Positions 44,809-55,878 of a stretch of 64,000 nucleotides of DNA are shown here, in pieces; position 1 is the first letter of the stretch; every line of letters begins with the position of its first letter. The position numbers and the translations under genes were made by a program. The stretch covers positions 2,721,135 to 2,785,134 of the forward strand of contig NC_030385.2 of the NCBI RefSeq assembly GCF_001625215.2. The letters are read 5' to 3'. The notes under the pieces are model-generated. The model made no database searches, was not told the origin of the DNA, and saw only the letters and a list, made by a program, of their open reading frames with translations. This DNA is from Daucus carota subsp. sativus. Taxonomy: Eukaryota > Streptophyta > Magnoliopsida > Apiales > Apiaceae.

Positions 44809-44994
44809 TAAAAATATCTGCCAATTTTGACGAATGCCACATGAAATGCGTTACGATCATCATTAAGATAATCCATGCCTATTTTGACGGATATCACATG
44901 GAATGTGAATTACGGTCATTATTAAGATGCTAACAACAATCCGTGCCCATTTCGACGGATATCACATGACATACGAGTTACGTACGATCATTTG
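44809..44994. repeat. Minisatellite, three diverged units of about 62 bp
   Basis: Each unit contains ATTT(T/C)GACG.AT.(T/C)CACATG, then TTACG.TCAT.ATTAAGAT, at about 44815, 44880 and 44946. Confidence 0.65.
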
Positions 44995-45037
44995 TGACAG
45001 ACATCTTGTTTCAGATCATCATAGATTCAGAATATGA

Positions 45038-45201
45038 TTTTTTTTTTTTTTTTTTTAACATAGTAACCCGCAGCCGCACTTAAGCGACGGGCTCTGGCCC
45101 AGGAGGCATAATCACAAATATCGCTCTCTTCGGGAATCGAACCTGTGACCAAGAGGATACAAGTCCCCTCTTTAACCAGCTGAACCAACCCTTGCGGGCG
45201 A
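45038..45201 (-). mobile_element. tRNA-derived SINE
   Basis: In the minus sense the Pol III A box (GGTTCAGCTGGTTAAAG, 45187-45171) and B box (GGTTCGATTCCC, 45143-45132) are well kept. The non-tRNA body GGGCCAGAGCCCGTCGCTTAAGTGC follows, ending in a 19-nt A-run. Target duplication was not clear. Confidence 0.75.
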
Positions 45202-45354
45202 CTTTTTTTATTTTTCCCTTCAATCTTGGTAGACATCGAAGGTTCAGAATTGGTAATAAGTTTCGTTTTCATCATAAATTCGTATAACCGGGTATAATTT
45301 GTCAATACATATAAAAACGTCAAAATAGGCCGATTTTCTTGTAGCGAACACTAA

Positions 45355-46014
45355 GGTTGTGTTCACTTGGAGTGAATGAAATGGAGGGAGAATGGAATGA
45401 AGTTTGTACTACAAAATGGTGTTGATCAAATAAAATGTATATAATTGTCATTCCTTCCATCATTCCAACCTTCCTATTTTAACTATAACTCTAACCCACA
45501 TGTTTTGGAAGGAATGCTCATTCCATTTCAACATCATGCTTCTTCACAATCTTTCTCACAAAAAAATTAACTACATTCATATTTTGTCACCATTATCTCA
45601 TACTTTCTTCTTTCTCCTTAAAACTTCTATATAATTTTTCATTCCATTCTCCCCTCATTCCATTCCATGAAGTGAACACAGCCAGGTTGTGTTCACTTTG
45701 AGTGAATGGAATGGAGGGAGAATGGAATGAATTTTGTACTCTAAAATGGTGTTGATAAAAAAAAATGTATACAATTTTCATTCCTTCAATCATTCCATTC
45801 CTACTATTTTAACTAGAATTCTATCCCACATGTTTTGGAAGGAATGCTCATTCCATCTCAACATCATATTTCTTTACAATCTTCATCACAAAAAAATTCA
45901 ACTCATTCATATTTAGTCACTATTAGTTCATACTTTCTTCTTTCTCCATAAAATTTCAATATAATTTTTCATTCCATTCTCCCCTCGTTCCATTTCATCC
46001 AAGTGAACACAACC
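45355..46014. mobile_element. Tandem dimer of a Tourist-like MITE
   Basis: Two copies in the same orientation, 45355-45683 and 45685-46014, align along their whole 330 bp. Ends are GGTTGTGTTCACTT and AAGTGAACACAACC. The pair as a whole is flanked by TAA (45352-45354 and 46015-46017). At the junction (CACAGCC|AGGTTGTG) there is no TAA. Confidence 0.82.
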
Positions 46015-46017
46015 TAA

Positions 46018-47116
46018 CATGTTTATATCAAAAAGGCTCTGCAACACATCAGGATGCTAGCTATGGCTCCAATAAAACATCTTAGCATATAGTAAAATGT
46101 TTGAGAAATGTTTGAGGAGGTCTACAGCAAAGACAGGGGGGAAAATCGAAATCAATCGAAATGTTCGACGACATCTCAAAATGGAATGGCTGTTGATATC
46201 TCAGACTGCTCCATCGTGCAAATGCTACCCCTTTTTCGTAGTTAGGTTCATGATACAAAAGTGTCTACACATATATGTCCAATACGTGTGTGTCCACGCA
46301 TTACTTTATTGCGTTTCCATCTTTTTGAAGCCGAGACATGGATAGTGGGAGTTTGGTATTTGGATCATGAGCCTGCCTCTGCCACTCCTCAGTAGCTAAA
46401 GTTATAAAACAAGCTGCATACAGCCTAATTTTATTTTATTTTATTTGATTTTTTCGCCTTTTAGTCGATGTTTAGTTGTTGCTTCTTGTTTTCTTTCATC
46501 TGCCTTTATTCTCATGTAAGTTACATACACGACGTCTTGGTCTGATGTTATCTCCCTCGCTCTTTTTACCTCTTCGCCACATTATTGTTGTTTGCATGTA
46601 TTACTAAGTACTCTTCAATGATGAATTCTTTTTACTGGCTGTTCATATACGAGTCCAATAGGCCTATGATCCGAGGACGACTAGCGAGTCATAGACTATA
46701 TACACTCACAGTGGGAGTCAAGCTCCACTACTCGGCTCAGAGTTTGATTGCTGGAATCATTGGCAGTATATTTTGCGCGTTGATCTGTTAGATATACAGT
46801 AGTCTAATAACACCTCGAGGTCTCAGGAGAATTACTGTTTAGATTTGTTCAATAAAATTGCAATTAAATCAGATTGTAATTAGATAAGCTTGCCTTAAAC
46901 CCAAATCTAGGAAGAACTTTCCTGAATGCCTTGAAGGTGTATGTGGGATGAAATAACATTGAATATTTTAGTAATTTTTCCGTGATAGAAGTCAATTACA
47001 GAAATTTAAGTACTCACACAGACAGACCGATCTCATAGACTGAGACAACCTCTTTTGACCAAAACACGAGTATCCACTATGCTACAATGCTAACGATAAA
47101 AACGAGCAACGCATGA
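46018..47116. other. Intergenic DNA without recognisable genes
   Basis: A 68-codon open frame at 46585-46791 has no recognisable similarity. No structure was paired. Confidence 0.35.
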
Positions 47117-47632
47117 TTAAGATCGAAACTTCTGTCTGCAAGCCTGACAAGTGACCTCCATGCACATAGGATCAATTCGATGCACAGCTCTCTCTTTGAG
47201 CTTCTCCGCCTTCTCAACCTCCTCTCGAGCCCTCTCCCACATAAGCCGGGCCCGCGAGAACTCCGACTGCGCCAGCTCCATTTCCCTCCTAGTCAGCTCC
47301 CTCACACGCTCCGCATACGCCTTCTCCAATGCAGCTAGCCGAATCTGCTCGGAGGCTTGCCACTTCAAGGTCTCAGCTCGAATATCGTGACTCGAACGAT
47401 CCAGCACCGGCCTTAGTACCGCAGAATTATTGGTTTCCGGGGGCCTAAAAGGCCTAAGGCTGATGGAAAGCTGGAGATCCAGTGATGGTCCTTCGAAAAG
47501 ATTGTGCATGTGATGGTCTTTTGATGATCTGGCTTTCGATTCGAGAGGCCACCTCGGGATGCGTGAAGGAGAGGGGGGAATGATGGTGCGGGGAGTAGGG
47601 AGAAGCTGCAGTTCCTTGTGATCTTCTTCCAT
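47117..47632 (-). CDS. SGR5/IDD14-16-like C-terminal-domain protein without zinc fingers
   Basis: Intronless, 171 aa from MEEDHKELQ. The N-terminal half is Pro/Ser-rich, with LDLQLSISL resembling an EAR-type LxLxL repression motif at about residues 55-63. From residue 80 a continuous charged helix (SEQIRLAALEKAYAERVREL, then MELAQSEFSRARLMWERA) leads to a C-terminal CxxC pair in EVTCQACRQKF. The same helix-plus-TCxxC layout ends the C2H2 proteins of the SHOOT GRAVITROPISM5 / IDD14-16 group, but no zinc finger is encoded here. The frame stays open to an ATG at 47770, adding 46 hydrophobic residues. I reject that start because a TATA box lies between the two. Function is unknown; partnering with IDD proteins through the shared helix is inference. 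Confidence 0.75.
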   Translation of the reverse strand: MEEDHKELQLLPTPRTIIPPSPSRIPRWPLESKARSSKDHHMHNLFEGPSLDLQLSISLRPFRPPETNNSAVLRPVLDRSSHDIRAETLKWQASEQIRLAALEKAYAERVRELTRREMELAQSEFSRARLMWERAREEVEKAEKLKERAVHRIDPMCMEVTCQACRQKFRS

Positions 47633-47720
47633 TGAGATGAAGAGGAAAAAGAAAAAGCTCAAGGGAGCAAAGGTGGTGATAGAAAGGATTTTTTGAGTGA
47701 TGAAAACTAGAGTAGTGTGT

Positions 47721-47729
47721 GCATATATA
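47721..47729 (-). promoter_or_regulatory. TATA box of the SGR5/IDD-like gene
   Basis: In the minus sense TTATATATG lies about 90 bp before the chosen ATG at 47632. Confidence 0.55.
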
Positions 47730-47794
47730 ACAAGCCTAACATAACATGTCTTTTTTACTATACTACCCACATAATACTTTTCATATAATATTTT

Positions 47795-48005
47795 TCGGAA
47801 TGCTGTTAAAAATTGTTATAGTATTGAAAAAAATGGTGAAACAAAAGATACTGTTGTAAAATTAGATAATTATTTGATAATCTCTTTTGATATTGGCATA
47901 GTTTGATTTATAATATAAAAGTAATAATATTTAATATTTTTACTAAAGTTTTATAGTTAAATTCATGACTGTTTCTCGCAAAAACTGAAAAACAGTTTTT
48001 CACGA
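47795..48005. mobile_element. Decayed hAT-like MITE copy
   Basis: AATGCTGTTAAAAATTGTTATAG through AAAAACAGTTTTTCAC parallels the element at 55184-55522, with many differences. Ends not fixed. Confidence 0.4.
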
Positions 48006-48453
48006 TCATTTTGGAGTCATCTAATTTTGTTTAAACATGTGGCCTATTTTTTTATGAAAACAATCATTTACCTTTTCTTTTGTGATATATTTACTTGGTG
48101 TGATTTGACATAATCTAGTTACATATTTGCATCCTCTATCAAAAGCACTAAGGAAGGTTTAATATGTAAAATGCTGTTGTAGTGGAAATCAAAGGTTATT
48201 ATGGTCATAAAAACTTTTGGGTACAGATTCCGTTATAGCAGCCAAAAATGAGGGATAAGTGGGGAACGGATCGCGTTATTTGGCAATGAGTGGCTTTTTG
48301 TTCACCTTCATGATGTGCTTTGTGTTTTGTTTTTACTTTTTGATCTTTAATTATTAATTAATTGTACTTTTACTCCTAAATTAATACTATTACTATATAT
48401 CGCTTTAAGTGTGTGAGGGTAGTGTAGAAGTAAGAAGGGTACTGTATTCATGC

Positions 48454-49383
48454 CAGTGGCGGAATCAGAGGGGGTTAGGAGACCCCACCTAACTTCTAAA
48501 AAATAGTGTATATTTTTTTTTCAGCCCCTGCTAAATTATTCATGTCAGTATAATTTAGGGTACTTAGAGCGAGTTCAAGAGATGCCTTATAACATATTCT
48601 AAATCATAATTTAGGACATTTGATAAAAAAAATGTTGATCCAACAATGTTCAATTGATACCTTATATCATTAGGACAACCTCTTGAAGTCTTATTTATAA
48701 GGCACCTCTCTCCTTGCTCTATCCTATATATTGTAATAAATTCTTATAAATACTCTCTTTTTCTCTCTGTTTCGGATCACTTGCTCTTAATTTAAGAGAG
48801 TCTGATTAACAAATACATTCAAACACATACACTCATAGGTCATACGCACACACTTGACACTATCTTAACTCAGCTTCTCACTGTGTTCATTTAGCCGCAA
48901 ATCCACGACAACGTGCTCAGCTGCGCTCTCCGACTCTCCCTGCCTTTAGTAGGCTTAATATTTCCGGCAATGGGATTCTTGCCAGAAGAAGGACACACCG
49001 GACCCTTAGTGATCCTTATCTTATCATGACACACATGGAGAAGGAGACATCTTGGAAAGGAATAGTGAATAGCCATGTCACTTGAAACTAGTTGCTTACG
49101 CTTTTTCGGAGGTCTACGGCCATTATGCGGCGTAAAAAAAAATCGTTAATTTATAAGTCAACTTTTTTTCGACGCCGCTGCTTACTGCTGTATTTATGTT
49201 AATGCACTCTGAACAACGTTCTCTTTGAGGCTTTTTAACCAATCAATACCTGCAACCTAGAGAGATAGTCATCTCTCTTTAATGAATGTGGCATCGATGT
49301 TCGATATTGAAATTTCAATCAGTCATTTAGAATCTCACTTCCAAATTTGAGCCCCCTGAATTTCATTTCTGGTTCCGCCACCG
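48454..49383. mobile_element. hAT-like non-autonomous element, 930 bp
   Basis: A perfect 8-bp target duplication ATTCATGC lies at 48446-48453 and 49384-49391. The ends CAGTGGCGGAATCAGA and TCTGGTTCCGCCACCG are inverted repeats. Internal short ORFs match nothing I know. A similar left end (CAGTGGCGGAGCTAC) stands alone at 44371. Confidence 0.8.
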
Positions 49384-49540
49384 ATTCATGCTAATGTTTC
49401 TGAGGACAACATATTTAATTCCTTTGTAGGAGTATTCATTTTCAAATTGTGGGCTAATTAGACATTTTAAAGAGAGAATAGCTCAGTATCCTGAATTTTG
49501 TTTGAACTAACATGACTTAAATTAAATACTTATGTGAATG

Positions 49541-49660
49541 AAACACATTCTTACCAACTTCTTGAAGAAAGTGTATGATCTCTATTATTTAGATTAAGTT
49601 TAACACATTCTTACCAATTTCTTCAAGAAGGTATATGATCTCTATTATTTAGATTAAGTT
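49541..49660. repeat. 60-bp tandem duplication
   Basis: The unit AACACATTCTTACCAA.TTCTT.. through TCTATTATTTAGATTAAGTT occurs twice head to tail with a period of exactly 60 and a few mismatches. Confidence 0.85.
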
Positions 49661-50425
49661 TTTTCCATAGTGGTATTTTTGTTTAAAGTTTGTTTACCAT
49701 TTTTCTACTGAAGTACATACTTTTATTTTGCACAAACTGCAAAACAAGAACAAAAAAATCAGCTGAGAAATATCAAGACCACGACCAAGAACGTCAACAT
49801 CATTGATGTTTGATTAATGTTTTGTTATTATTCCGTCTTTCAGTTCAATATTTATAGAATATTGTGTTATATGATTTCTTTTGATATCAAATATTTGTTG
49901 TTTAATATCTATCTGACACAGATAATTATATTATTTTTGTTGAATATATTCAAGTATCAGACTTTCTTCCAAGTTGTCTCCTTACTATTAGTTAATTTAT
50001 TATGAAAAGATGGGTCGCGCTGAAGAGAGAACACGCGCTTAAAATAAAACTATAGAACTACTATGGTTATGCTGTAGAACTTTATATTTTTCATTGATTT
50101 TCAGGATCAAAATACATATTTATTTTATCGTTGTGTGTGCTCAAAAATAATTTCAAAATATAATACATAAATAATTTTGTTCATGTGTAGTTCTGCTACA
50201 GAACCCTATAACCCATAAAAAAGTTGTTTCATATTAATTAGTTCAACTAAATCAATCCAAACCGAAGTGATATAAATTGATTTGGTTTATGAATTTTATT
50301 TTCATGGGTTGAGTTGAGAATTTGAATATTCCGATTTATTAGGTTAGGTTGTTAAATTTTTTTAACTCGTTCAACCAAGAATGCGTGCACCCTATCACCC
50401 TGACTATACCTTCAGTTATTGTAAA

Positions 50426-52119
50426 TCTACTAGCTGTTTGCCCGTGCTCCGCACACGGAATTTTTCCTTTTTCTTTGATCCAAAATTATATATTATTAGC
50501 TATTGTTAGCGGTGATAAAAAGATATATTATTTCGAGAGGAGTAAGCGAATATTTTTGTCATGTATATATTTTATTATCGAACAGACATACATACAAGCC
50601 ACATCACTTTGAGGTCAAGAATAACTTTAAATACGATACATGAATTATATAGCAACGTAGAATATTGTTTTAGCTAGAAATAATGTTCAAACGAAACAAA
50701 TATGCATAAGCAAATATTCAAACAGAATGTTGTGATCATCAAACTACAATAGGAATTTCAGAAAAACAATCTGGAGTTTATTAAAAAAAAGCTGATAAAT
50801 CTATATGAGTTCAGCATATACATATTAGTATGTTGTAAAAAGCGGGAATCGGATTTAGTCGATGAAGGTACCGTCCAACGAGTAATCGAATAATCGGGGA
50901 TTAATCGGGATGATTAATCGGATCATTAATCGTAATCAATTTAAAACTATTTTTAAGATTGTATATATTAATATAATTATATATACTATAAATATATAGT
51001 CTTATAAAATCAAAAGATTAATGATTTTTTATAACATAAAATATGCTTTTATATACATATACAAGTCCAATCATCTCATATATAAACTTGAATTTGATTG
51101 AATCTGCGAAGAAAAATATTACAGATTTTTGTAATTAGAGTTAGGGGCTAATATTGAAAGAGTGAAAAGTAATAAAAACAACTTTAAGTTTTGTTATTTG
51201 TCATTTCCATGCCTTTTGTTATATTAGAAATTAAATTTTATTTTATTTTTAAAAAAATTACTTTTAATTTTAATTTTTTTAATTCACCGAGTTTTGGCCG
51301 ACTTTTCCGATTAAACCCGTCTTTTGACCGATTAATCCCGTCTTTTGAGAAAAAATGATTTTCCCACCGATTAACGCTTAATCGAGACAGTGGCCGACCG
51401 AACAGCGATTAATCGGTGATTAATCCCGAATAATCGCCGATTTTTAGAACACTGATACATCTATACTATACTATAAAAAGCCAACATAGGTATAATTTGT
51501 AGTCGTACAAAATTTTGGTTTGGTACTCTCCTCTAAAACTAAAAGTCTACAGCATGTAGATAGCTATTAAACAGTTTCATATACTAAAAACACTACTTAT
51601 GTATATTAATATCTTTTTAAATATAATTTATAATTAGTTGAAAACGATGAAACTACTGTTAATAACATATATTAATATTAAAAAAATTATAGATAAATGT
51701 ATAACTAATTATAAATATACAATTTTGAATATCTTTTGTCTAAAATACATATAAATAATTAGAGACGCTACTTTTTAATCATAACGTATTCTACTCGAAA
51801 TTTAACTCTAACGTGTTCTATTTCATTACAAACACGAACCATTACGTAACATATGAAGATATATGAAATATGAAAATTTTGATTTAAAATTAATTGAATA
51901 ATAAACTATCACATATTAATATCAGAAAATAATTATAGATAGATAATAAATTGTGAAAGTTAAATTTCCGTTAGAAGATATAATCAGTGGTTAATATAAT
52001 TTAACTAAAATCCAAATTATTAATACTAAAATACTAATAAAATGGTGTTAAGATTTAAATTATAATTAATAAATTACGAGTTATATAAGCGCCCGTGCTT
52101 TGCACGGGTTAAAGGCTAG
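50426..52119. mobile_element. Helitron-like element, 1.7 kb, non-autonomous
   Basis: It begins A|TCTACTAGCTG and ends with the hairpin CCCGTGCTTTGCACGGG, 7 nt, then CTAG|T. This is the Helitron layout: 5' TC, a hairpin before 3' CTRR, insertion between A and T, no target duplication. CCCGTGCTCCGCAC near the left end echoes the hairpin. No Rep/helicase reading frame. A second repeat lies inside at 50831-51452. Confidence 0.65.
50831..51452. mobile_element. Dispersed element with ATTAATCGG-rich ends
   Basis: Both ends carry inverted GATTAATCGG-type clusters (50836-50940 and 51290-51452, the latter ending GCCGATTTTTAGAACACT). No target duplication found; no ORF. Confidence 0.45.
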
Positions 52120-54317
52120 TATATATAAATCCGTAAAACAAGAAAAGAAATCAATGGCATGTCTGGGAACTAGAATTTGAAATTCTGAATTTGATTAAAT
52201 AACATGTTTGAGAAGTTAGGTTTGGATTTCATTTGAGATCCAAATATTTAAATATCAATATAAATTTAAAAATTGAATTTACAATTCAATATTATTATTT
52301 CAAAATTATTATTTAAAATAAAATGTATATTTCCAAACGTGAATAACATTAATCGAAAGAAATTAAGGTGCGACTTCTTTGTGATGAAGAGAAGTAATAA
52401 TAACATCCCACGTGCGACAAAATTTGGGCTGGATGAGGGTGTTTTGGTGGCCTGACTTTATGGTAGGCCCATTTTGTCGGCCCCGTTAATATAAAGATCT
52501 TCAACAGGGGTTTTAAATAATGATAAGACTTTGTTAAACAAAAAAGTAATTAAATAATTAAAAAGATCCACGCTCCGGGCAGCTTTGCATGTGGGAGGGG
52601 CACGCAAAAGGGATTAACTCAGTTTAACCATGTTTAGTAACTAATCATGATGTCGTGTCAATTGATCTTCTGTATTGCACTGGTTATGCTTATTCTTTTT
52701 AGAGTAAATAACAGTTTGATGCGAGTATGTATTGAGTTTTTTGCAGACTAATCTTCTTCTATTATTTTTTGCAGTGGACATCTCATATCTTTTTTGGTGT
52801 GACGATTTGCACTTAAAAACTAACTTCCGTCAACGAAACCAGGGACATTTACGTAAATTCACGTATAGAACAAATGACCCTTCATTCCCCCTGTGTTACA
52901 ACCAGCGGGCAAACAAAAATATTTATTAACCAAACATTTTCGCTAGAATCCTAGCGAACAAAATCCAAAAATGCGAGGTTGATTAAAGAAGCAACTTATC
53001 ACGTATATTTCACGAGTTAATAAAGTCTGTTATAGAAAAGATGCGAAGACAGCTATTTTATTATTATTTTTTTGAATCATGAAATTATGTCACATATTTA
53101 TTAGTTAAATATATTCTACTTTTTTTTTGTCATATACTTGGATCTAATTTTATTAGACAAAAAATGTGATGTAAGCATATAGGGATCCGTAAGTTTAATA
53201 AACCAAACCAAACCAAATTTATCTGCCCATCATAAGGGCAAGAAGATCTGTGGTCAGTAAATCTTTCTTTATAAACACGTACCCACTAGCTTTTGTACTT
53301 TCTTTTTATTTGTCCCAAACAAATCTTTTAAATAGTACTCTATAAATTACATCATTTTCGATGAAACATTTCTAAAACAAATCATGCTAGACGTACGATA
53401 TATTCCGCTTTTTATCTTCATTTGGAAGAACGAAGAAACTAATAATTCCGAAACGTATAATAAAATCAGCCGGAGAAAAATATGTCAATTTTAAGTTTCA
53501 AAATTTCAAGGTTCGTTCCTAAAACAAGTACATCATTCTACAAGGTTTTCTTTTAAGATGTTCATGAATATTGTTAAAAATTATTATGTTGCTATAAAAC
53601 GTGTTAAAAAAGAAAATGTTGTTTAAAAATAATTATGGTGTTGATAACTGTTGATAACCTTTTTGATACTTGTATATTTTGAGTTTAATATAAAATGATA
53701 TTTTTGGTGAGAATTTGATATTGAAATATTCGACCAATTTTCATGAGGACTGAACACAATATTTTTTCAAAAATATAGGGGATATGTTTTTCCAAAATAT
53801 AGCTTTTTAACTAAGCACTCTTTTTTTTTTGAAACTATTAACTAAGCACTCTTGTTCAGAAAAATTGGTTTCAAATTTATTAAACTATTTCTAACCCATT
53901 TTTCAGAAAAACCTGTTATTGCTACGAGGCCAAACAGAAGATAAGCAATAATGATATTGTTTTCATGCACATAATTATCAAGTGCGTGAAAATAAGGTGA
54001 TGAAATAATTGAGAATCGAATTCAAATCGCATATTATTATTGCGAGCAGAGCCTCAATATTGTGGACCATTCCAATCCATCCCACATCATATGATCATGA
54101 CTGTTAATAAGATCCACAAATTTCATGCGTCACCTTTTGAGATACCCTCTCAATACACTTTGATACAGCTTCAAGTTGCCAACCATTTACTGTGTAAAGA
54201 CATGCACTTCGATTTTGTAAAGTGGACAACTGGACATTACATATGAATATATGATACACACTGACAGTCCATATTACACTTGAGAGCCAATCCAGGCACC
54301 TTTTTGTTTAACTGCAT
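52120..54317. other. AT-rich intergenic stretch
   Basis: No gene signal. About 53565-53900 is a weak relative of the MITE at 55184-55522. The phrase TTAACTAAGCACTCTT is duplicated near 53808 and 53840. Confidence 0.4.
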
Positions 54318-54327
54318 AGCATATACA

Positions 54328-54880
54328 GGGATAAATATCAAGTAGGTGACTCGTTTCATCTAAATGTATCAACTGAGTCACTGATTCTCAAATTGACTCA
54401 AATGAGTCACTCATTAGAAAAATTTGTATCAAAAATATCACTCTATCGTTAGTCGAAATTTTGAAAGTATTATATATTGAGTTTCGCATATTATTTATGA
54501 ATGATATTACATCTAAATGAAAGATTCTGAGTTCTAGTATTTTAGATAATATTTTTAGATTTTTAAAACGTTATCTCCTATTTATTTTTATTTAAATCAA
54601 ATAAAACAATCAAAAAATTAAAAATAAATAGTTGATAAAATTTTAAAAACTAAAAACATTAGCGAAAATAGTAGAACTCATAATCTTTCATTTGGATGTA
54701 ATACCATTAATAAACAATGTGCGAAACTCAATATATAATACTTTCAAAATTTCGACTAACGATAGAGTGATGTTTTTGATACAAATTTTTATAATGAGTG
54801 ACTCATTTGAGTCAATTTGGGAATCGATGACTCAATTGATACATTTGGATGAAACGAGTCACCTACTTGATATTTATCCC
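54328..54880. mobile_element. Foldback (Mutator-like) MITE, 553 bp
   Basis: The left arm (GGGATAAATATCAAGTAGGTGACTCG..., through about 54540) and right arm (...CGAGTCACCTACTTGATATTTATCCC, from about 54660) are reverse complements over more than 200 bp. Flanks AGCATATACA (54318-54327) and AGCATATATA (54881-54890) form a 10-bp target duplication with one mismatch. Confidence 0.82.
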
Positions 54881-55183
54881 AGCATATATATGGTCAGGCT
54901 GGACCAGAAATTAAAGTAAGTTGGAATTAAAATAAAAAATAATAATAATTTGTTATATATTTCAAGTTCCTTGTTTGATATTTATGGTCATTTTAGTGAC
55001 TATCTTAATATTGTTTTCAGTTCAGTAACCAACTTGATACACATTAAGCCCACTTCAGTGACGAGCTAGATAATTAACCTGATTGTTTAATATATTTTAA
55101 ATTTTTTGAAATCCTACCAAAATCGAGGATATTTTGAAGTCTTGTGCTTACATCTTAAATACTCTCGTCATCAATTCTACTAC

Positions 55184-55522
55184 GGATCTGTTTGAGAGTG
55201 CTGTTAAAAATTGCTGTGCAGTTAGAAAAAGTGCTGGTAAAACAAGTGTTGTTGTAGAAATCAGATAATTGTTTGGTAATTTTTTTGATATTTGTTTATT
55301 TTGAGTTATAATATTAGAAAAAATATTTTTGTGGTGAGATTTGATAGTGATATTTGTAACAGCTTCCTACCAAAATCGAAAGCAGCTTTTCCAAAAGTAT
55401 GGGAGGATATGCTTTTTCTAAAATCAGCTTTTCAGCTAAAAGCTGCTTTTAGATTTACCAAACAGTTTTTCACCTGCAAAAAGCTGTTGTTGCTGTCTGT
55501 AACAGCAACCCCAAACAGTACC
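55184..55522. mobile_element. hAT/Tourist-like MITE
   Basis: Ends GGATCTGTTTGAGA and CCCCAAACAGTACC are imperfect inverted repeats. Inside, AGCAGCTTTTCC / AAAGCTGCTTTT motifs recur. Class uncertain because the target duplication is not clear. Confidence 0.6.
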
Positions 55523-55791
55523 TACATTTCATCAAATATCCACACAAAATCAAAATCAGATAACAATTCATTAAAATCCAAATACACCCTTCAAATTTGA
55601 ATATTTGAATATTATTACTCAGAGTTCAATACACTCTTTAAATTTCGAATATTGTTACTCAAAGTAAGTGTGTACTCAAATAAAAAGGTTTAGGCCGGAT
55701 CGATCCGAATCCAATAAAGATACGAAACACAAAACAGGCCCTATCAGCTATATCCCCGGCCCAACATCAAAACGAACACCGTATCCATAAC

Positions 55792-55841
55792 TTTCCCGCC
55801 ATTTTACTATATTCAGTTTTTTACACACATATTTTTGGCGG
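55792..55841 (+). promoter_or_regulatory. Two E2F-type sites upstream of dCMP deaminase
   Basis: TTTCCCGCC at 55792-55800 and TTTGGCGG at 55834-55841 both fit the E2F consensus TTTSSCGS. They lie 79 and 38 bp before the ATG at 55879. E2F factors drive S-phase genes, including nucleotide metabolism, so the sites fit the gene's role. Binding is untested. Confidence 0.6.
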
Positions 55842-55878
55842 CTATTTTGTTCATCATCCTCATCTTGTAGCGAAAGCC

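Noticed and set aside
46585..46791. 68-aa ORF with a hydrophobic end
   Set aside because: No homology recognised and no neighbouring exons; likely chance.
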